Part shown: piece after piece, positions 1 to 8,577 of the stretch
How the letters are laid out: each line of letters begins with the position of its first letter
Numbering within the stretch: the first letter of the stretch is position 1
From: Verrucomicrobiales bacterium
Lineage (GTDB): Bacteria; Verrucomicrobiota; Verrucomicrobiia; Verrucomicrobiales; SKLO01
NCBI GenBank assembly: GCA_007123195.1
Contig: SKLO01000057.1
Coordinates: 1 to 18,059 of the forward strand
DNA length: 18,059 nucleotides
Direction of reading: 5' to 3'
Notes under the pieces: generated by a model
Told to the model about the DNA's origin: nothing
Databases searched by the model: none
What the model saw: the letters and a program-made list of their open reading frames with translations, nothing else
Program-made: the position numbers and the translations under genes

Positions 1-98
1 CGCCGCTCCACCACCCGGCTGATGCAATGGTAAACGGCCGGTTTGTCCGCTGAACCCTCCCTGCTCGCCGGCCACGCCAGCCATCTGGAACGTCTCAT
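1..98 (-). CDS. REP-associated tyrosine transposase (Y1_Tnp/RAYT), N-terminal fragment cut by window edge
   Basis: Reading leftwards from an ATG at 98..96, 32 codons are open to the window edge. The peptide begins MRRSRWLAWP and ends in YHCISRVVER (residues 23-32). That Y-H-C-x-S-R-V-V-x-R segment is what I recognise as the first conserved strand of the IS200-like Y1_Tnp transposases (RAYT type), where a P-x-x-Y-H-x-x-S-R pattern lies about 20 residues from the start. These single-domain HUH nucleases cut and rejoin single-stranded DNA at REP palindromes. The HUH motif and catalytic Tyr would lie outside the window, so activity cannot be judged. A perfect palindrome (142-166) lies 43 bp upstream of the start, which is the usual arrangement for such genes. 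The identification rests on a short segment. The ATG at 105..103 is in another frame. Confidence 0.72.
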   Translation of the reverse strand, partial: MRRSRWLAWPASREGSADKPAVYHCISRVVER

Positions 99-141
99 GC
101 CCCATGCTACCACCCCCACCAACCCCCGCAAGCACAATCTC

Positions 142-166
142 ATACAAAGTGTCTGACACTTTGTAT
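142..166. repeat. Perfect palindrome, 12-bp arms, REP-like
   Basis: The arms ATACAAAGTGTC (142-153) and GACACTTTGTAT (155-166) are exact reverse complements around a single T at 154. The element is AT-richer than its surroundings. It sits 55 bp beyond the stop of the acyltransferase/heptosyltransferase gene and 43 bp upstream of the transposase start. It may be a REP-type recognition palindrome, and could also fold in RNA after the upstream gene. There is no T-tract, so a classic terminator is less likely. I found no second copy in the window. Confidence 0.85.
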
Positions 167-220
167 TGTATTCCGGCTTGCCGCCTCCGGGTAATCCGTG
201 CGGCCCGCAAAGGGGAACGG

Positions 221-2227
221 TCATCTGGGATGCTGGCCTTCAGCGGCGGGGTGCTCCAGCAGTCGGAGGGCGGCTTCGGCGACTCGGCCAGAAGTGACGC
301 CGTGCATGCAGCGGAAGTCGATAGGGCACTGCCGCAGAAAGCAGGGGCTGCAGGGCACATGGTAGCGCACGCTGATGTGGGGAGCGCCGATGGGCGAGGT
401 CAGCGAGGGCTCGGTGGAACCGAAGATGCCGACGGTGGGCACGCCGAGAAAGGCAGCGAGGTGCATGGAGCCGGTGTCGTTGCTGATCACGAGGCGGCAG
501 GCGCGCAGTTCGTCCATGAGCTGGTCAAGGGTGGTGCGGCCGACACGGTCGTCGTGGTCGATGCCAAGGGCCTCGAGCCGGCGGCTGAGGTCATCGGCCA
601 AAGGACGCTCGCTCTTGACGCCGAACAACCGGAAGCAGACTGGCTGGCCGGTGCTCTGCCGAAGCAGGTCGGCGGTCTCGGCGAAGGATTCGACTGGCCA
701 GCGTTTGGCGGGGCCGTATTCGGCGCCGGCGACCAGGCCGATGTGGAGGGCCGGGGTGTCGGTGTCGGCGGCCGGGGTTTGAAGTGGCGGGTGGCGCGGG
801 GTGTTGAGGTCGGCGGGCTCGACACCGCCGCAGTGGGTGGCCAGCTGGAGGTAGCGACGGGCGTGGTGGACGGGGGGCTCGGGCCGGCGCGGGTCGGCGG
901 GTCCGGGTTCGGGCACGATTTGGTCGAGCAGGTGTCGGCGGTGGTGGCCAGGGAACCCGATCCGGCGCTGGATCAGGGGAGTGTTGACTTCGAGCGCGCT
1001 ACGGAGGGAGTTGGGCAGCAACACGGCAACATCGAAGCGGCGGCCGTGGGCGGCCAGCAGCCTGCGGACCTGGCGCGGCGAGGGTTTACCGTCCAGCGGG
1101 ATGACCTCGGCGACGGCGGGCAGGCGTCGCCACAATGGGGCGAGGTTGGCGGGGGTCAGCACGGTGACGCGGGCGTCGGGCCGGCCTTCGGCGAAGGCTT
1201 CGACAACGGGCGCGGCCATGCAGGCGTCCCCCAGCCAGTTGGGGCTGCGGACGAGGATTTCAAACGGCTTGAGAGGCTGGTCGGGCAGCAGGTGAACCGG
1301 TTTGCGCCGCTGGCGTTCAGGGAACAGGAACTTCGGCTGCGGGGTCTTCCAGCGGGCGTGGACCCAGAACCAGTCTTCGGGGTGGCGACGGATGGCGTGC
1401 TCGAACACCTGGTTGATGTCGGCCGTGAGATTGACGGTGGGGTCGGACGGCTCGACCTGCGTCCTGACGGCGCAGGTCTTGTCGACCGGAGGGTGGAAGC
1501 GGATCTCCCAGCGCGCGACGCCGATGGTGCGGACAACGACCGGTAGCACCACGGCACGGCTGCGCCGGGCCAGCAGGGCGGCGAGGGTGGAGGTGGAGGC
1601 GAGGCGGTTGAAGAAGGGCAGCCAGGTGCCGTGGTCGCCGGCGTGTTGATCGACCAGAATGCCGAGAATGCCGTTCTGGCGCAGAAGTTTCGCCGGCCGG
1701 AGGAAACCTTGGCGGCGGTCGAAGAGTTTGAACCCGTGCAGACCGCGGCGGCGGCGGATGAACGCATCGAGAAAGGGATTGGCGACCGGCTGGTAGAGGG
1801 TGCCACAAGGGTGGCCGTCGGGCACCAGGGATGGCAGGTGGGTGAGCAGTTCCCAGTTGGACAGATGGCTGATGGCGGCGACCACGCCGCGGTTGTGGAG
1901 GTGGGCGGCCTTGAGATGATCGAGCCCGGCGACCTCGACCCGCTTGGTGATGGCCGCCTCGGTCATCGAGGTCACGCGCACGCTGGCGGCGAGGTTGCTG
2001 CCGAGCCGGGTGAAGTGGCGGCGCGCCAGACGGTCGGCCTCGGTCGAATCCGGTCCGAGATCGAAGGCGAGGGCGATGTTGTGCCGCACCAGCCGGCGGT
2101 AGCGTGGGGCGAGGTGGAAAAAGACGCGTCCAAGCCAGCCACCGAGGCGGAAGCAGGCGGTGATGGGCAACAGGCTTACCAAGCCTGTGGCGAGGCGGAA
2201 GCAACCGTAGGTGAGCCGGTGGAACAT
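221..2227 (-). CDS. waaF: Fusion: LpxL/HtrB-type lipid A acyltransferase + WaaF-type heptosyltransferase II
   Basis: A 668-residue protein joining two LPS enzymes. Residues 1-300 are an LpxL/HtrB-type acyltransferase: hydrophobic N-terminus (6-40), catalytic H-x4-acid motif as HLSNWE (His121, Glu126; Glu instead of the E. coli Asp), and the LVDQHAG segment (191-197). Residues 322-660 are a GT9 heptosyltransferase: RSPNWLGDACMAAP (327-340), GAEYGPAKRWP (501-511, a WaaF hallmark), SNDTGSMHLAAFLGVPTVG (582-600) and a Cys-rich PCSPCFLRQCP (625-635). Family knowledge: the first domain adds a secondary acyl chain to Kdo2-lipid A and the second adds the second heptose of the inner core, both at the cytoplasmic face of the inner membrane. 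The frame is continuous through a short linker (about 300-322), so this is a true fusion. ATG start without a Shine-Dalgarno. It lies 140 bp after the aminotransferase gene, with a hairpin between. Confidence 0.92.
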   Translation of the reverse strand: MFHRLTYGCFRLATGLVSLLPITACFRLGGWLGRVFFHLAPRYRRLVRHNIALAFDLGPDSTEADRLARRHFTRLGSNLAASVRVTSMTEAAITKRVEVAGLDHLKAAHLHNRGVVAAISHLSNWELLTHLPSLVPDGHPCGTLYQPVANPFLDAFIRRRRGLHGFKLFDRRQGFLRPAKLLRQNGILGILVDQHAGDHGTWLPFFNRLASTSTLAALLARRSRAVVLPVVVRTIGVARWEIRFHPPVDKTCAVRTQVEPSDPTVNLTADINQVFEHAIRRHPEDWFWVHARWKTPQPKFLFPERQRRKPVHLLPDQPLKPFEILVRSPNWLGDACMAAPVVEAFAEGRPDARVTVLTPANLAPLWRRLPAVAEVIPLDGKPSPRQVRRLLAAHGRRFDVAVLLPNSLRSALEVNTPLIQRRIGFPGHHRRHLLDQIVPEPGPADPRRPEPPVHHARRYLQLATHCGGVEPADLNTPRHPPLQTPAADTDTPALHIGLVAGAEYGPAKRWPVESFAETADLLRQSTGQPVCFRLFGVKSERPLADDLSRRLEALGIDHDDRVGRTTLDQLMDELRACRLVISNDTGSMHLAAFLGVPTVGIFGSTEPSLTSPIGAPHISVRYHVPCSPCFLRQCPIDFRCMHGVTSGRVAEAALRLLEHPAAEGQHPR

Positions 2228-2303
2228 GGCATGGCGGCAGGGGGGCGGGCGACCACAGGAAATTCTCCGGCAACGCGGGCGGTCGATCCGGCGCCCCCCC
2301 TCC

Positions 2304-2345
2304 CCGGCTCCGATCGGACTGGCGTGCAGCGGATCCGGGAGCCGG
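2304..2345 (-). terminator. Hairpin downstream of the aminotransferase gene
   Basis: CCGGCTCC (2304-2311) pairs exactly with GGAGCCGG (2338-2345) around a 26-nt loop. It begins 23 bp past the aminotransferase stop on the minus strand. No T-tract follows, so it may be a Rho-type pause, an mRNA 3' end stabiliser or a leader structure of the next gene. Confidence 0.35.
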
Positions 2346-2367
2346 CAAGCGGGGCGGTGTTGGGGAA

Positions 2368-3534
2368 TCAGTGTTGGCGGCAGAATTCCTCGAACCGCTC
2401 GAGGCCCTCGGCAATGACGTCGAGGCCGGCGGCGTAGCTCATGCGTACGGTGTATTCGGCGCCGAAGGCGACACCGGGAACGACGGCGACGCGCATGCGG
2501 CTAAGGAGTTTTTCGGCGAAGTTGACCGACTTGATGAGCATCGGCTCGATGTCGATCAGGAAGTAGAACGCGCCCTTGGGTTCGACGACGTTGATGTTGT
2601 TGATTCCGGACAGTCGCTTGAGCATGAACTGGCGGCGCACGTCGAACTCACCGACCATGTCGATCAGCAGTTGCGGGTCACCCTCGAGCGCGGCGATGCC
2701 TCCGTATTGGGCGAAGGTGGTGGGGTTGGAGGTGCTGTGGCTCTGGATGGTGTCGATGGCGGTGGCGATCTCCTCGGGGGCGGCGGTGTAGCCGAGGCGC
2801 CAACCGGTCATGGAGTAGGCCTTGCTGAAGCCGTTGACGGTGATGGTGATGCCGCGGAGTTCGTCGTTGATCGAGGCGGTGCTGACGTGTTCGGTCTCGT
2901 CGTAGACCATCTTTTCGTAGATTTCGTCCGACAGGATGAGGATGTCCTCGGAGGCAGCGACCTCACCAATGGCCTCCAGTTCCTCGCGGGTGTACACGGC
3001 GCCGGTGGGGTTGCCGGGGCTGTTGATGATGATCATCTTGGTCGCCGGGCTCATGACTTCCTCGAACTGTTCGGCGGTGATTTTCCAGCCGTTCTCACGG
3101 CTGGTCTCGACGATGATCGGGGTGGCACCCACAATGCGCACCATTTCCGGGTAGCTGGTCCAGTAGGGGGCGGGAATGACGACTTCATCACCGGGGGCGC
3201 AGGTGGCGAGCAGGGCGTTGAAGATGGCGTGCTTGGCCCCGCAGCTGACGCAGATCTGGTCGGGGCCGTATTCGAGCGAGTTGTCGACCAACAGCTTGGC
3301 GGAAATGGCCTTGCGCAGATCGGGCAGGCCGTTGGACGCGGTGTATTTGGTCTTGCCCTCGGCCAAGGCGCGCATGGCGGCTTCCTTGATGTAGTCGGGG
3401 GTGTCGAAGTCCGGTTCCCCGGCTCCGAAACTGCAGACGTCATGCCCCTCGGCCTTGAGCTTGGCAGCTTGGCTGGTGATGGCGAGGGTCATGGACGGCG
3501 AAAGGTTGGCGATGTGATCGGCGACGAAGCTCAT
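2368..3534 (-). CDS. aspC: Class I PLP-dependent aminotransferase (aspartate type, subgroup I-gamma)
   Basis: A 388-residue fold-type I PLP enzyme, the usual length for prokaryotic aspartate (or aspartate/prephenate) aminotransferases. Seen: N-terminal GAGEPDFDTP (38-46); YTASNGLPDLRKAI (64-77); NSPGNPTGAVY (171-181) with PLP-ring Asn175; SDEIYE (202-207) with Asp203 and Tyr206; the Schiff-base lysine Lys238 in NGFSKAYSMTGWRLGY; and Arg364 in VRMSYA, which binds the substrate alpha-carboxylate. It transfers an amino group between aspartate and 2-oxoglutarate in the cytosol; some family members also use prephenate, which the sequence alone does not settle. ATG start with no Shine-Dalgarno. It lies 96 bp after the NDK gene on the same strand. 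Motif retention is complete and there is no sign of decay. Confidence 0.95.
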   Translation of the reverse strand: MSFVADHIANLSPSMTLAITSQAAKLKAEGHDVCSFGAGEPDFDTPDYIKEAAMRALAEGKTKYTASNGLPDLRKAISAKLLVDNSLEYGPDQICVSCGAKHAIFNALLATCAPGDEVVIPAPYWTSYPEMVRIVGATPIIVETSRENGWKITAEQFEEVMSPATKMIIINSPGNPTGAVYTREELEAIGEVAASEDILILSDEIYEKMVYDETEHVSTASINDELRGITITVNGFSKAYSMTGWRLGYTAAPEEIATAIDTIQSHSTSNPTTFAQYGGIAALEGDPQLLIDMVGEFDVRRQFMLKRLSGINNINVVEPKGAFYFLIDIEPMLIKSVNFAEKLLSRMRVAVVPGVAFGAEYTVRMSYAAGLDVIAEGLERFEEFCRQH

Positions 3535-3630
3535 GGTGGTGTGTTTGCAGGCGGGGGAAAGCTGGCAGTTGTGGTTTGGTTGATCGGTGGCTGGATTACG
3601 GTTGCAGGGGGGACGTTTGGGGACGGCGGA

Positions 3631-4854
3631 CTATCCGCTCGCGAGGCTGTGGGCGGCGGCGTCCGGCTCAGGCGGGTCGGTCGCAGGGGCGGGAGGGGCG
3701 GGGCTACGTTCGAGGGCCTCGCGCAGGTGGTTGCGATCGAGCCCCAGCAGGGCCAGTTCGCGCGCGGCATTGGCGGGCGAGTCGGAGGCGTGGGCGGCAT
3801 TGATCATCATGCTCTGGCCGAACTCGCGGCGCACCGTGCCGAGCGGGGCCTTGGCGGGATCGGTGGGGCCGAGGGTGGCGCGGATCTTGGCGACGGCGTC
3901 GACCCCGCGGTAGGCCAGGGCGATGATTTTCTGACTGCCCGGCTCAGCATGGCGTTCGGCCGGCACCTCGGACGGGCGATGGCCGGTCATGAAGGCGATC
4001 AGGTTTTCCCAGTGGGCACGGCCGAGGTGGGTGGCGGCCTGCTGGCCGAGCTGATCCCGGGCGGCGGGCGGCAAGGTGAGGTCGAACGTGGCGGCGGCGG
4101 CGTCCGCCGCGGCGGCGGCGCGCTCGGGGCGCCGGTAAAGGTCTTCCAGGGCCGGCAGCACCTCGCGGTAGAACCCGGCGGCCTCGGCCAGGCTCATGTG
4201 GTGGACCTTGAGGCTTTCCAACAGCAGACCGGCGCGGGAGAACACCCCCATCAGCGCGCCGGGGCGGGTGCTGGGGAAGCGGAAGTTGTCGGGCTTGAGC
4301 AGCACCAGCGTGCGTTGTTCGCCGGGGCCGGGATCACCCACCGGGCGCATCAGGTCGGTGTCGGAGGCGTCGAGCCAGAGCCGCAACTGGCGTGCGGCCA
4401 GCTCGGCCGAAGGTGCCGCCAGCACGGCCGGCTCGAAATATTGGGTGCGACCGTCGTCCGCGCGGCGCATGTGATCGCCAAACACCCCACGTATTGTACC
4501 GCGGGCCTCGGCTTCAGGCAGCCCGGCACCGACCACGGCGGCCAGCTTGCGCACGGCGTCCCCGCCACGGAACACCAGCAGCAGGGCGCGCGGTTCGTGG
4601 CGCTTGACGGCGTCGTCCGACGGTCCTTGGGCGGAGGGACCGGGGAACGGGAACTCGCGCCTCACGTAGTCGGCGATCAGGGGGTCGGAGATGCTGTCGG
4701 CATAGGCCTCGACCAGTTGCGGCCCGGCCTGGAACAATCCTCCTGCGACCCAGTCGAGCCCGGCGCGGGAGAGGAGCTGTGACAGCACGGCGCCGATCCG
4801 TCCCTTGCGAACGGTATGCGGTGTCAATATCGCGTATGCCAACTCACTGCCCAT
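3631..4854 (-). CDS. ndk: Two-domain nucleoside diphosphate kinase, first domain degenerate
   Basis: At 407 residues this is about 2.7 times the normal NDK length (about 140-150), with two NDK-like units. The C-terminal unit (about 180-372) keeps RTLVLLKPDN (Lys187), GTVRREFG (339-346) and INAAHASDS (351-359), placing Asn352 and the phospho-accepting His355 where NDKs need them. It carries an Ala-rich insertion (about 225-280) between the early helices and the core. The N-terminal unit (about 4-162) follows the same pattern (ILTPHTVRKG, GTIRGVFG), but KPD has become TPH and the position matching the catalytic His is Leu145, so it should not carry phosphate. A Pro/Ala-rich tail follows residue 380. 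Family role: transfers the gamma phosphate between NTPs and NDPs via phosphohistidine. ATG start; an AAGGGA purine run abuts it, too close for a normal ribosome-binding site. Confidence 0.9.
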   Translation of the reverse strand: MGSELAYAILTPHTVRKGRIGAVLSQLLSRAGLDWVAGGLFQAGPQLVEAYADSISDPLIADYVRREFPFPGPSAQGPSDDAVKRHEPRALLLVFRGGDAVRKLAAVVGAGLPEAEARGTIRGVFGDHMRRADDGRTQYFEPAVLAAPSAELAARQLRLWLDASDTDLMRPVGDPGPGEQRTLVLLKPDNFRFPSTRPGALMGVFSRAGLLLESLKVHHMSLAEAAGFYREVLPALEDLYRRPERAAAAADAAAATFDLTLPPAARDQLGQQAATHLGRAHWENLIAFMTGHRPSEVPAERHAEPGSQKIIALAYRGVDAVAKIRATLGPTDPAKAPLGTVRREFGQSMMINAAHASDSPANAARELALLGLDRNHLREALERSPAPPAPATDPPEPDAAAHSLASG

Positions 4855-5094
4855 TCCCTTGCTGTTGCCCTGAAAAACCGGTTGTCCGCCGGAGCGGCAC
4901 TACAGGTTTGCTGGCGCGCGCGACAATCGGCGGGGAGGGAGCTTTAGCCCGAATCGGCATCGCCGCAAGTCCCAGAGTGGCGGGCGATGAAAAAATCCCG
5001 CGGGACGGCCGGCCAAGCTGCGGCCATCGGCTTGGGCGACCGACGGTGACCGGGACGGCCTTGAAACGTTGCCACGGCCGGGCGGCGGCCGGGG
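4855..5094. other. 240-bp gap between ABC ATPase and NDK genes
   Basis: No recognisable gene. An 84-codon frame on the minus strand (5098..4844) starts in an ATGA overlap with the ABC ATPase stop, but its Pro/Arg/Ala-rich translation resembles nothing I know. On the minus strand a TCCCGCGGGA self-complementary stretch is followed by six T (4995..4990). Its loop is too short for a convincing terminator. Confidence 0.5.
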
Positions 5095-5900
5095 TCATTC
5101 GTCGACCAGGCGCCCGTCGCGCAGACGGACATGGCGACCGGCGCGGGCGGCCACCCGCTGGCTGTGGGTGACCAGCAACAGGGTCGGGGCGCGCTCGCGA
5201 TGGAGGTCGGTGAGGAGTTCCAGGATCTGTTCCTCATTGGCCGAGTCAAGGTTGCCGGTGGGCTCGTCGGCCAGCAGCAGTCGCGGCTCCGGCGCCAGCG
5301 CGCGCGCGATCGCCGCGCGCTGCATCTCGCCACCGCTGAGCTGGTGCAACAAATGGTCCCGCCGATGGCCAATGCCGGTGCGCTCCAGCCAGTGCTCGGC
5401 GCGCCGGCTGGCCTCGTGCGGCTTGACCCCCTGCAGAATCAGCGGGAGAGCGACATTCTCGCCGACCGACAAGGTGGGCATCAGGTGGAAAAACTGGAAC
5501 ACGATGCCGACGCTGTGGCGCCGGTAGCGGGTGCGCGCGGTCTCGTCCAGCTCATGCAGCGGCAGGTCGCCGGCGAAAAGCCGGCCGCTGTCCGGGTGGT
5601 CCAGCGCGCCAAAAAGGTGCAGCAGGGTGCTCTTGCCGCAGCCACTGGGGCCGGTGATCGCGCAGAATTCCCCGGCGGCAATGTGCAGCGTGACGCCGTC
5701 GACCGCGGCCACGATACCACCGCCCGTCGGTCCTTGCCCCTCGCTGCCGCGGTAATGGCGGCAGAGCGATTCAGCGCGCAACTCAAGGCCGCGGGAGCAG
5801 GTGGCAGGCGTTCTCCCCTCCCCTGCCGCGGGTTGGATCAAGTCGGCGGAGGCATGCCGATCGAGGCTTGCCGGGGGTAGCGGAACCGGGTTGGACGAAG

Positions 5901-5904
<4 letters not shown>
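5095..5904 (-). CDS. ABC transporter ATP-binding protein, LolD/MacB type
   Basis: A 269-residue ABC ATPase with every core motif: Walker A GPSGCGKST (85-93), Q-loop Gln137 in FQFFHLMPTLSVGEN, signature LSGGE (189-193), Walker B LLLADEP (209-215) followed by TGNLD (216-220), and H-loop His247. The phrases FQFFHLMPTLSV and ADEPTGNLDS are characteristic of the LolD/MacB/FtsE group, which drives lipoprotein release to the outer membrane or macrolide/peptide export; which of these is undecided. The first 40 residues precede the usual family start and lack conserved features. The GTG start at 5904..5902 is chosen because it overlaps the fabF stop as GTGA, a translational-coupling arrangement, and no ATG occurs before the first core strand. 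No permease (LolC/E or MacB-like) gene is adjacent. Confidence 0.93.
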
Positions 5905-7148
<1,244 letters not shown>

Positions 7149-7335
7149 GGGTGCGAGAAATAGGCGCTGGCCCGGCGATAGCCCCGGGCGTCATGGTGAG
7201 TCGGCACCAAAGCACCCGCGCCGGTGTTCCTGCAAGCCCTTTTCGATCCCCTTGCCGTTATCCGACCGCTCCTGACCGTGCCGAATCCTCCGCTCCGCCC
7301 CGCCCCGGGCCGGATCGTCCACAACCGCAACGGCG
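7149..7335. other. 187-bp leader region upstream of fabF
   Basis: No gene. GCCCGG (7170-7175) can pair with CCGGGC (7184-7189) around an 8-nt loop, a small hairpin about 20 nt before the fabF start that could shape its 5' leader. I see no convincing promoter pair. Confidence 0.4.
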
Positions 7336-7575
7336 TCACAACGAACTCGGCCGGGCCCGCTCCTGCAGGTGCGCACAGCGCGGGCAGCGGGTGAGGTCGG
7401 CCTTGCCCCGATCCTCGTAGATCATGCCACAGTAGGAACAGAACACCAAATACTCGCGCCCGCGCCGGTCGCGCCGCCGTCGCAGGGCCGCTCCGACGAA
7501 CCAAGCCAGCCCAAGGAACATCAACGAGCCGATCAGGTAGGCGGCCACAAGGTCGATCAGCGATACCTGGAACAT
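7336..7575 (-). CDS. Small membrane-anchored zinc-ribbon protein, function unknown
   Basis: A 79-residue protein. One hydrophobic segment (about 8-31, LVAAYLIGSLMFLGLAWFVG) is followed by a strongly basic stretch RRRRDRRGR (32-40), which predicts that the C-terminal part stays in the cytoplasm. That part holds two CxxC pairs, Cys46/Cys49 (CSYC) and Cys64/Cys67 (CPRC), 14 residues apart: a zinc ribbon. I recognise no named family and propose no reaction. It follows the TonB-like gene by 37 bp and precedes fabF by 187 bp, so it probably belongs to the exbB-exbD transcript. ATG start with a weak GAAG upstream. The motif architecture, rather than the length, convinces me it is real. Confidence 0.78.
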   Translation of the reverse strand: MFQVSLIDLVAAYLIGSLMFLGLAWFVGAALRRRRDRRGREYLVFCSYCGMIYEDRGKADLTRCPRCAHLQERARPSSL

Positions 7576-7612
7576 GTCACTTCAAGATTAGCTGGGGCGG
7601 GTCCGTGAATGC

Positions 7613-8479
7613 TCACGATTCCTCAGGCATCCACCGCAAGATGCCCCATGTCAGGGACAGTTCAACCCCCTCGCCCGTCACCGAGCCGGTGTCCCGACTC
7701 CCGGTGGGCGGTACCAACCGGATCAAACCGGCGCCCTGCCAAATCTGCTCGTGCAGGTCTCGCTCCCCCTGCCCCAGTGGCATCAGGAAACGAACCCGGC
7801 CGTGCTGGTCCACGGCGGCCGAAAACTCGATCGGCAACAGGCCGGCCGCACGACGCCCGTCCGGCTGCAGCGCCGGCGCCTCGACCACCGTCCAACCGTC
7901 CAGCCCACCTGCCGCCCACGGGCGCCACGCCGGCACCCTGAGGCCATCGGGTTGTGGCACTGCCGGCAAGTCGGGCAAGCTGGCGGCCGGCCGGCCCAGC
8001 GACCCGGCCGGCAACAAGTCTGGCAGGCCGGCCTGGTCCCCCAGTTCCGGCAGGTCGAGCGGATGAAACCCATGGCTGGCAAATGACGGCTCCAGCCGCG
8101 GCGCGATCTCGCCCCAGTCGATCGCGTCCGGCGAGGGGGCCAGCGGCAGCGCGGAGGCCACCGTGCGGTCGGTGATCCGGCGCAGGATTCCGCGCGCCGC
8201 CGGGTCGGTCGGAGTCAGCAAGGTGATCTCCTGCCCACGCGGCAGGGTTCGTTCTGGCGTCGGGTAGGTCACCTGAAACAGGTAGAAAAAGATCGACAGC
8301 AGGGCCACGCTGACCAGTAGATAAATCGGCAGCCGCAGGCTGCGGTGCCGGCGCCGGCGCCAGTCGAACAAGGTCGACTGCCCGTCCGCCAGGCGCCTAG
8401 GCGGCTGGGCGCCCCCGCTGCCGTCCCCCGTCGAACCGGCGGGCGTGGCAGGATCATTGCTGCGGGTCGTGGATGCCAT
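7613..8479 (-). CDS. TonB-like membrane-anchored protein of the ExbB/ExbD operon
   Basis: From the ATG at 8479 the protein has 288 residues (a TTG at 8548 would add 23). Residues 1-49 are polar, ending in a basic cluster (RRRRHR, 41-46). A single membrane segment follows (about 50-70, LPIYLLVSVALLSIFFYLF), then a Pro/Leu/Asp-rich periplasmic spacer (71-205). The last part (about 211-288) resembles a TonB C-terminal fold: PIEFSAAVDQHGRVRFLMPL, a helix with DLHEQIWQGAG, then GVELSLTWG. Together with exbB and exbD immediately upstream, this suggests the energy transducer contacting outer-membrane receptors. The identity is inferred from topology, the VDxxGRV strand and position; sequence similarity to classical TonB is weak, and no YP motif is present. 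Confidence 0.72.
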   Translation of the reverse strand: MASTTRSNDPATPAGSTGDGSGGAQPPRRLADGQSTLFDWRRRRHRSLRLPIYLLVSVALLSIFFYLFQVTYPTPERTLPRGQEITLLTPTDPAARGILRRITDRTVASALPLAPSPDAIDWGEIAPRLEPSFASHGFHPLDLPELGDQAGLPDLLPAGSLGRPAASLPDLPAVPQPDGLRVPAWRPWAAGGLDGWTVVEAPALQPDGRRAAGLLPIEFSAAVDQHGRVRFLMPLGQGERDLHEQIWQGAGLIRLVPPTGSRDTGSVTGEGVELSLTWGILRWMPEES

Positions 8480-8577
8480 GGATGCAAACCGCGCGCCCGG
8501 GCATGGCGTCGGCCTGATGTAAGGTCGCCGCTGCCATCTGGATCGCAAGCCAATCCCGGCAGGTCCGCCACTCGCGG

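Noticed and set aside
104..1546. 480-codon open frame on the plus strand
   Set aside because: Antisense shadow of the acyltransferase/heptosyltransferase fusion; no recognisable domain.
2371..4782. 803-codon open frame on the plus strand
   Set aside because: It lies antisense to two clearly recognisable genes (aminotransferase and NDK) and across the gap between them. Its Gly/Val/Asp-rich translation is what high-GC third positions produce on the opposite strand.
4990..5010. Possible intrinsic terminator after the ABC ATPase (T6 on the minus strand)
   Set aside because: The self-complementary stretch before the T-run leaves only a 2-nt loop, so a stable stem of useful length cannot form.
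4844..5098. 84-codon minus-strand frame starting ATGA on the ABC ATPase stop
   Set aside because: The coupling geometry is attractive, but the product is a Pro/Arg/Ala-rich string without motif or helix pattern, and it runs into the NDK start. Too weak to call a gene.
8480..8548. TTG-initiated extension of the TonB-like protein
   Set aside because: The added residues have no topology value and an ATG is available at 8479.
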